Positions 35,096-41,916 of a stretch of 41,916 nucleotides of DNA are shown here, piece after piece. Source of the stretch: Bradyrhizobiaceae bacterium (GTDB taxonomy: Bacteria > Pseudomonadota > Alphaproteobacteria > Rhizobiales > Xanthobacteraceae); NCBI GenBank assembly GCA_003963145.1, contig RXJJ01000009.1, forward strand, positions 89,783-131,698, given 5' to 3'. Every line of letters starts with the position of its first letter. Within the stretch, counting starts at the first letter, position 1. The notes beneath the pieces are model-generated. The model made no database searches and was not told the DNA's origin. It was given only the letters and a program-made list of their open reading frames with translations. Made by a program: the position numbers and the translations under genes.

Positions 35096-35914
35096 CTAAT
35101 TCCCCGCCAGCTTGTCCGCGAAATAGGCGATGGTCTTGCGATAGATCACCGCCCTGTTCCATTCGCGCATCGCGTCGAAATTGGCGCTGCCCTCGTGATA
35201 ATCGGCACCATTCCTGAATCCGTTGGTGTGCAGAAGGTTCGCGGTGGAGGCCAGCACGTCCGGCACGCTGTGGCGCAGATCCACATGGCCGTTGCCGTCG
35301 AAATCGACGCCGTACTTGATATAGCTCGACGGCAGGAACTGCGTCTGCCCGATTTCCCCGGCATACGCGCCGATCATGTCGCTGAGCGCAAGATCGCCGC
35401 GCTGCACGATCTTCAGCGCCGCCAGCAGCTCGCCCTGAAACAGTTCGGTGCGGCGGCAATCATGCGCCATGGTCGCCAGCGTGCGGATCACCGGCAGCTT
35501 GCCCATGTCGCCCTTGCCGAAATCGGTCTCCAGCCCCCAGATCGCGACGATGATTTCCGGCGGCACGCCGAAACGCTGCTCGATGCGCGAGAGCAGCGAG
35601 GCGTGGCGCTGGAGCATGGCGCGGCCAGTGTTGATGCGCCCCGCGCCGACGCGGGTCGAGACATATTGCTCGAAGGTCTTGTTGAAGGTGCCGCGCTGGC
35701 GGCGATCGAAGGCGAGCACCGCCGGATCCTGCTGCACGCCACTGAGCGCGGCGCTGATGACGTTCGGCGAGATGCCGGCGGCCTGCGCCTCGCGCGAGAA
35801 GCTGGCGATGAAGGCGTGAAAATCGCCGCCGCATTGCGCGGCGGAGGCGGGTGTTGCGAGCGCGAACGCGCCGGCCAGGACGGCGAGGCGAAACGTGAGG
35901 GAGCGAAGGCGCAT
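35096..35914 (-). CDS. Lytic murein transglycosylase, MltB-like
   Basis: A 272-residue exported enzyme. Its signal peptide is MRLRSLTFRLAVLAGAFALATPASA. The SLT-2/MltB core holds the catalytic Glu129 in IWGLETDFG, then LPVIRTLATMAHDCRRTELFQGELLAALKI, GEIGQTQFLPSSYIKYGVDFDGNGHVDL and VPDVLASTANLL. It cuts the MurNAc-GlcNAc bond of peptidoglycan with 1,6-anhydro ring formation. No C-terminal peptidoglycan-binding domain. ATG at 35914 has GGAAAGG just upstream; the frame open to 36079 is not protein-like. It borders the low-GC island. Confidence 0.92.
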   Translation of the reverse strand: MRLRSLTFRLAVLAGAFALATPASAAQCGGDFHAFIASFSREAQAAGISPNVISAALSGVQQDPAVLAFDRRQRGTFNKTFEQYVSTRVGAGRINTGRAMLQRHASLLSRIEQRFGVPPEIIVAIWGLETDFGKGDMGKLPVIRTLATMAHDCRRTELFQGELLAALKIVQRGDLALSDMIGAYAGEIGQTQFLPSSYIKYGVDFDGNGHVDLRHSVPDVLASTANLLHTNGFRNGADYHEGSANFDAMREWNRAVIYRKTIAYFADKLAGN

Positions 35915-35989
35915 GCAAAACCTTTCCGGATGCGGTCTGGGTTGTGGATTCGCGCCCTTTATAGCACGGGAGCAGGTGACGTCGGATGT

Positions 35990-36550
35990 GCGAAATCGTC
36001 CCTGTTCTTGTGACGGCGCGGGCGCGCCCGAAATTCCAAACCCTGCGCGCCCGGGGCTTGCCCCATTCGCGCAATCCAAACGCCCTCAACCGAGGGCGCA
36101 CGGAACGCCGGACGCGCGATGCGTCCATGGCCTCATGCGCGATGAAAACAAGCGCACGAGTTAGTCACCACGAAAACACCGGATGCGTCCGGCGTTCCGC
36201 ACGCGGCGGGAGTGACGTGTATTGCGTGGGGCCCCCGATGGTCGCTCCGGGTTACCACCGTTTGTCGGGCTATCGCTTACCGCCAACACGACCACTCTTC
36301 TTTGAAGAAGAGCCCGGTCGCAAAGGCCGGCCCGTACCTCATCTGGCGCGAGGCTGCCGCGCCGGGACGATCCACGCCTTCCAACGTCCGCGAGTGGCGA
36401 CAGGGAAACGATCGCTCGCTCCTTGCCGCGCCCGGCGCTGTCGTCATCCGGCGCGCTTTTCACGCGCCGTTTCGAACGCCGCCCGCGTCCACCGCATCCT
36501 GCCCCGCGACTTGTGACGATCGCGAGCCGCCCCTCGAAAGTGGAGACGGG
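35990..36550. repeat. Gene-free, inverted-repeat-rich stretch; probably a dispersed intergenic repeat
   Basis: The 722 bases between the transglycosylase and the HamA-like gene hold no convincing gene. They carry several inverted repeats (36081-36098, 36101-36199, 36295-36312), and their conceptual translations resemble spurious short ORFs I associate with a repeat scattered in Bradyrhizobiaceae genomes. GC is high up to about 36550 and then falls sharply. The dispersed-repeat call rests on memory of the pattern and needs a genome search. Confidence 0.4.
36101..36199. repeat. 15-bp perfect inverted repeat
   Basis: CGGAACGCCGGACGC (36101-36115) and its exact reverse complement GCGTCCGGCGTTCCG (36185-36199) lie 69 bases apart. 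The inner arm can also fold as GGACGC/GCGTCC. Such terminal-like inverted repeats fit a small non-autonomous element or a structured intergenic repeat. Confidence 0.6.
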
Positions 36551-36636
36551 ATGGATAGGAATATAATCCACAACGCCTATATTGTCAACAAAGTTTTCAA
36601 CAGTAGAGTTTATCTCGCGACTCGTTCCAATGGCCG

Positions 36637-37644
36637 GTGAAACGAAGGATGGCGATAGCTGAGAAGGAGCTTGTGGATTTAGAGCAATTCGTCGCCGTAC
36701 TGACAGCGGACTATCAGAAGTTAGAGGTCCGCATTAGAAAAATTTTTCATACAGTAGAATGTGAGTGCAAAGGCGTAACGCTGAGATTGCATGTACCTAC
36801 AGTTAGCCAAGGACAAGCAAAAATCGCTGAACTTGTCGAACTGCTCTTAGACTACATGACTACATTCGCCTTACCCCGCGCGGAGCTTAAAGCAGTCAGC
36901 GATAAGTATGGGAAAATTACAGAAGAAGAATATCGCATAAAGCGAGAACGTCTGCATCGGGAGGCAATTGACCTATTTATCAAAGCTAATCGAGCGACAA
37001 ATCGCAACGGTGAAGCAGGAGAATTGCTTCTTTATCTGCTTACGGAATGGATACTAGAAGCCCCTCAATTGATTGCAAAACTACCGCTAAAAACTGATCC
37101 CAACATGCCAGTTTTTGGCTCCGATGGAATCCATTTTGGATACTCCAAAAAGCACAAAAACTTAATTTTATATACCGGCGAAGCAAAGCTAGTTGCAGAT
37201 GTAGGTCGTGCGATCGCGGAAGCCGCCAAGTCGATAGCTAAAATGCTCGCGCCGGATAGCATGAGGCATGAACTTCGGCTGGTCCGTCGGAATTTAGATT
37301 TTAGCGGGATAAATGAAAGTCAGAAGGCACTACTATTGAGTTATCTAGATCCCAATGAGGATCACGAGAACTACAACAAGAGAATCGACGTGATCACTTG
37401 TTTGGTTGGATTTGATTTTGCGGGATATCGAAAATTATCGCCAACGTGCGGCGATGATGAGCTTTCAAAGCTAGTTCGCATCGAACTGGAAAAATGGAGC
37501 GCGAAGATAGCTGCGGACTTCACATCGAGCGGCATAAACACTCGAACTGCCGAAATTTTTTTATTTCCACTACCATCAGTTCAAACCTTAAGAGATTTAT
37601 TTCAACAGCGTATCGGCTGGAACAATGATGCAGGAGCTAGTTAA
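36637..37644 (+). CDS. hamA: Hachiman anti-phage protein HamA (DUF1837 nuclease)
   Basis: A 335-residue DUF1837 (AbpA/HamA C-terminal) protein. Its PD-(D/E)XK-like core has the helix NGEAGELLLYLLTEWIL (Glu126/Glu129), GSDGIHFGY with Asp163, and LYTGEAKL with Glu182 and Lys184. HamA is the nuclease effector of Hachiman; the HamAB complex degrades DNA after sensing damaged or invading DNA. It overlaps hamB by 20 bases. The codons are AT-rich, unlike its neighbours. The start may be GTG 36637 or ATG 36649. AbpA of the AbpAB system is a relative but much longer, so HamA is preferred. Confidence 0.82.
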   Translation: MKRRMAIAEKELVDLEQFVAVLTADYQKLEVRIRKIFHTVECECKGVTLRLHVPTVSQGQAKIAELVELLLDYMTTFALPRAELKAVSDKYGKITEEEYRIKRERLHREAIDLFIKANRATNRNGEAGELLLYLLTEWILEAPQLIAKLPLKTDPNMPVFGSDGIHFGYSKKHKNLILYTGEAKLVADVGRAIAEAAKSIAKMLAPDSMRHELRLVRRNLDFSGINESQKALLLSYLDPNEDHENYNKRIDVITCLVGFDFAGYRKLSPTCGDDELSKLVRIELEKWSAKIAADFTSSGINTRTAEIFLFPLPSVQTLRDLFQQRIGWNNDAGAS

Positions 37645-40201
37645 CAAAGTTTGGGGCAATAAGAAATTCCACAACACTGCGAAAGCAATTGAACGCGCTT
37701 GGCTAAGGAGAGAACTAAATCTTTCTAACGATCTTCTTGATGAAAACAATGCCGCTTCCGCTATGGCATCCGCAGCAATACTCGCGTGCTCTACGGACAC
37801 AGAGCATCGAGAAGCTGCTCTTCGTCTTTCGACTTACGTCTACGAATTATCCCACGGTGACAATACTGCTTTTAGTAGTGCGCTACGTGTTGTATTAACT
37901 CGCCTTGGAAATTTCCCTTCCATAGGGATGCGCGAACCAATCAAAAATGCTCTTCACAATCTTCCCCACATCCTCGCCGTTGAAGACATTGAAACAAGAA
38001 CCGCGCACACCATACAAGTTGACGATCAAGATGTTACACTGACTCCATTCCAACGATCCCTTTGGCGAAAGCTCGCAAAAAATAGCTCTGTGGCTTTTTC
38101 TGCGCCGACTTCTGGAGGAAAATCGTTTGTACTTGAGCTTTATCTTTCATCGCTCTTCGATGGCCGAAAACGATGCTTGGTTTACATAGTGCCTACGCGA
38201 GCATTGATCAGCCAAGTTGCTAGAGAATTAGCAATTCTTTTTTATAAAAATTCTATTCGACCCGAAATCATTACTGTTCCCATTGACGCTGATACCAGCA
38301 TTCCAAATCAATCCATTTTGGTGATGACTCAAGAACGAGCAGATTTAATTTTGCAAACCCATCAGGAATTAGTGGCCGACGTCATTGTAGTGGATGAAGC
38401 GCACTCAATATCGGAGGGAGCGCGCGGAATTCTTTTACAATCAGTGATCGACAAACTTCTTCTTCGAAAGCCGGATGCGCAGATTTTATTCGCAACACCT
38501 ATTACAAAAAATCTTGAGACATTCGGCCGTACGTTTAAACGCCCGGACATCATACCGCAATTTTCGAAGGAGCCAACGGTAGCTCAAAACTTTTTGATTG
38601 TAGACGTCAAAGCAGCGCGATCCGGAAAGATGGCAATATCTGTCACGCGGCCATCTCGAGGAAGTTCAAGTCTACTCGGAGAAATAACTCCAAATATAGA
38701 TATTAGAACGCGCATCGAAAGACTCGCCAAGATCCCAACTGTTTTATGTCCGGGTCAATCCAATCTCATCTATGCGAACGGAGCAAGTGAGGCAGAGGAA
38801 ATAGCTTTATTGATCGCAGAAACTTTGCCTAATCAACCTCCATCAAACCGACAGAAGGCGCTTTCGAAGCTCGCCAAAGAAACAGTTCATTCAAAATACA
38901 TTCTCGCCCAGTGTGTAGAGAAAGGTGTTGGCTTTCACTATGCAAATATTCCAACCAACCTAAGGCAAGAGATTGAATCCGCTTTTGATGAAGGGCACCT
39001 CAAATACCTCGTTTGTACAAGCACATTATTGCAAGGCATAAATCTGCCTGCGAAAAATCTGTTTCTCTTGAAGCCAACTCGAGGCCAAGCAACTCCACTC
39101 GAGTCGCAAGATTTTTGGAATTTGGCCGGGCGCGCCGGGCGGATGATGCGAGAGTTTCAAGGAAACATTTTCCTAATTGATTATGAGCAATGGCCTACAA
39201 ATCCCCTTCGCGGAGCGAGAGATGCGGAAATAGCCCCCGCCATCGAGAAGAGCATCAAGCTGTCTTCGGGACTTCTCAGAGCCACCATTGCAGGAAAATC
39301 AATAAAAACTTCGAACACAAAAAAGGCGGAGCTTGAAACTGCTTTTGTTCGCTTATTTAGCGCATTTAAAAAGGATCAAATCGACGATTTACTTTCCCGC
39401 CTAGAGTTGGAAATGGATGAAAAAACAGAATTGAAGAAGCTGATCGCCGAAGCCGACGTTTCCATTTCGCTACCGGCAACGATTATCGAAAAAAACCACA
39501 ACGTTTCCGTGCATCGTCAAGAACGATTATATGTTTCGCTTAAGGAGAGAATTTCTACATCGACAAACGATGCCGACATCCTCTCGCTGATTCCACCGGC
39601 ACCCAATCAACGATCCTCATTTCAATCCTACGCCGACATTTTGGAACTCTGCCACAAAGTCATATTAGGCATCGACACAACGAGAAATCTTCACCGCTTT
39701 CACGCCTTACTAGCATTGCGCTGGATGAGCGGATGGTCAATTCCAAGAATTGTAAGCGCAGTCATTAAAAGACAACGCGATCTAGAAGCGAAGAAATCAC
39801 CGGAATTACGAAAAGACATCGACACGCGAAAGATTATCAGAGATACACTCGAAACAATTGAGGAAGCAATCCGTTTTCAAACAATTCGATTATTTGGATG
39901 TTATCGAACAATTTTGGAGCATGCCCTTCGTGAAAATGGAAAGGCGGCGGCAATAAAACAAATGTCCAACGTCGAATTATTTCTCGAAATAGGCGCATCT
40001 ACAAAAACGATAGTGAGTCTTATTTCTCTTGGCATTTCTCGCTCGGTGGCCATCAAACTTGACGGAGCTAGAAGCGAGCTTGACCCTCCGTTAGATAGAG
40101 AAGAAGCCATGAGTTGGCTGAGAGAAAATAGTGATAACTTATTATCTCTGGGATTATCAGAACTTCAGATCGCGGAAGTTCGCCGGATCATAAATTCATA
40201 A
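37625..40201 (+). CDS. hamB: Hachiman anti-phage helicase HamB
   Basis: An 858-residue SF2 helicase. After a helical N-terminus (1-135) come Walker A APTSGGKS (160-167), motif Ia VPTRALISQ (189-197), DEAH box VVDEAHS (257-260), motif III FATPIT, motif V CTSTLLQGINLPAKN (464-478) and motif VI NLAGRAGRMM (499-508). The C-terminal 340 residues are helical without a known catalytic site. In Hachiman the helicase senses DNA and restrains or unleashes the HamA nuclease. AT-rich codons match hamA. All helicase motifs are intact, so the system may be active. ATG 37625 or 37628 is the start. Confidence 0.82.
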   Translation: MMQELVNKVWGNKKFHNTAKAIERAWLRRELNLSNDLLDENNAASAMASAAILACSTDTEHREAALRLSTYVYELSHGDNTAFSSALRVVLTRLGNFPSIGMREPIKNALHNLPHILAVEDIETRTAHTIQVDDQDVTLTPFQRSLWRKLAKNSSVAFSAPTSGGKSFVLELYLSSLFDGRKRCLVYIVPTRALISQVARELAILFYKNSIRPEIITVPIDADTSIPNQSILVMTQERADLILQTHQELVADVIVVDEAHSISEGARGILLQSVIDKLLLRKPDAQILFATPITKNLETFGRTFKRPDIIPQFSKEPTVAQNFLIVDVKAARSGKMAISVTRPSRGSSSLLGEITPNIDIRTRIERLAKIPTVLCPGQSNLIYANGASEAEEIALLIAETLPNQPPSNRQKALSKLAKETVHSKYILAQCVEKGVGFHYANIPTNLRQEIESAFDEGHLKYLVCTSTLLQGINLPAKNLFLLKPTRGQATPLESQDFWNLAGRAGRMMREFQGNIFLIDYEQWPTNPLRGARDAEIAPAIEKSIKLSSGLLRATIAGKSIKTSNTKKAELETAFVRLFSAFKKDQIDDLLSRLELEMDEKTELKKLIAEADVSISLPATIIEKNHNVSVHRQERLYVSLKERISTSTNDADILSLIPPAPNQRSSFQSYADILELCHKVILGIDTTRNLHRFHALLALRWMSGWSIPRIVSAVIKRQRDLEAKKSPELRKDIDTRKIIRDTLETIEEAIRFQTIRLFGCYRTILEHALRENGKAAAIKQMSNVELFLEIGASTKTIVSLISLGISRSVAIKLDGARSELDPPLDREEAMSWLRENSDNLLSLGLSELQIAEVRRIINS

Positions 40202-40259
40202 TAGTCTAAGGCGAGCTTTTCAGTACGCGTTTCTTGCGGTACATGCGTGTTGTGCTCAT

Positions 40260-41916
<1,657 letters not shown>

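Larger units (their letters stand above)
36637..40201 (+). other. Low-GC anti-phage island (Hachiman-type hamAB)
   Basis: Two overlapping plus-strand genes differ sharply in base use from all others here. By hand count 38281-38340 has 26 of 60 G+C (43%), against 42 of 60 (70%) at 35581-35640 in the transglycosylase gene. The block lies 58 bases from the rpoD stop. There is no integrase, transposase, tRNA or evident flanking direct repeat. Horizontal gain is the simplest reading; the route is unknown. Confidence 0.75.

Overview
The window is chromosomal DNA of an alphaproteobacterium, most likely of the Bradyrhizobiaceae/Nitrobacteraceae (Bradyrhizobium, Afipia, Oligotropha, Nitrobacter group). 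I infer this from the high GC, the ActS/ActR pair, a SciP (DUF1153) regulator, a rhizobial-type PmtA, FlbD-controlled flagellar genes and an RpoD with the long acidic insertion usual in this group. No species name can be fixed from sequence alone.

Layout. 1-580: N-terminal part of an RND efflux membrane-fusion protein (minus). 1203-1373: a small membrane protein. 1375-2070 (minus): a nickel/cobalt permease. 2307-8616: a full urea module, ureE-F-G-D-A-B-C followed by a UT-family urea transporter. With the divergent nickel permease this covers metal uptake, maturation, catalysis and substrate uptake. 8826-9680: a TauE/SafE permease. 9707-16715 (minus): one apparent operon, cyoA-B-C-D-surf1-actS-actR, joining a quinol oxidase to its assembly factor and to the redox-sensing two-component system. 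16918-18240: an MHS-type MFS transporter divergent from cyoA. 18248-21424 (minus): a putative 2OG-Fe(II) oxygenase, tRNA-Met, a small exported protein, pmtA and mnmA.

21686-29813 is a flagellar region: fliK and flgD behind a good sigma-54 promoter, sciP, then fliF-fliG-fliH-fliN-flbD behind a tandem TTAAC decamer that resembles a CtrA site. FlbD is a sigma-54 activator, so the window holds both a regulator and a likely target. 29870-35914 carries small membrane proteins, a RecD/Dda-like helicase, an exported one-Cys MsrA with a cytosolic MsrB, a DUF4112-like protein, a 29-residue lysine-rich peptide and an MltB-like transglycosylase.

35915-36636 is a gene-poor stretch rich in inverted repeats. 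It is followed by a sharp drop in GC and two overlapping genes (36637-40201) that form a Hachiman-type anti-phage system: a DUF1837/HamA PD-(D/E)XK nuclease and an SF2 helicase, HamB. The pair is wedged between the transglycosylase and the 3' end of rpoD and has no integrase or transposase beside it. This is the most interesting accessory element in the window. rpoD (minus) runs off the right edge.
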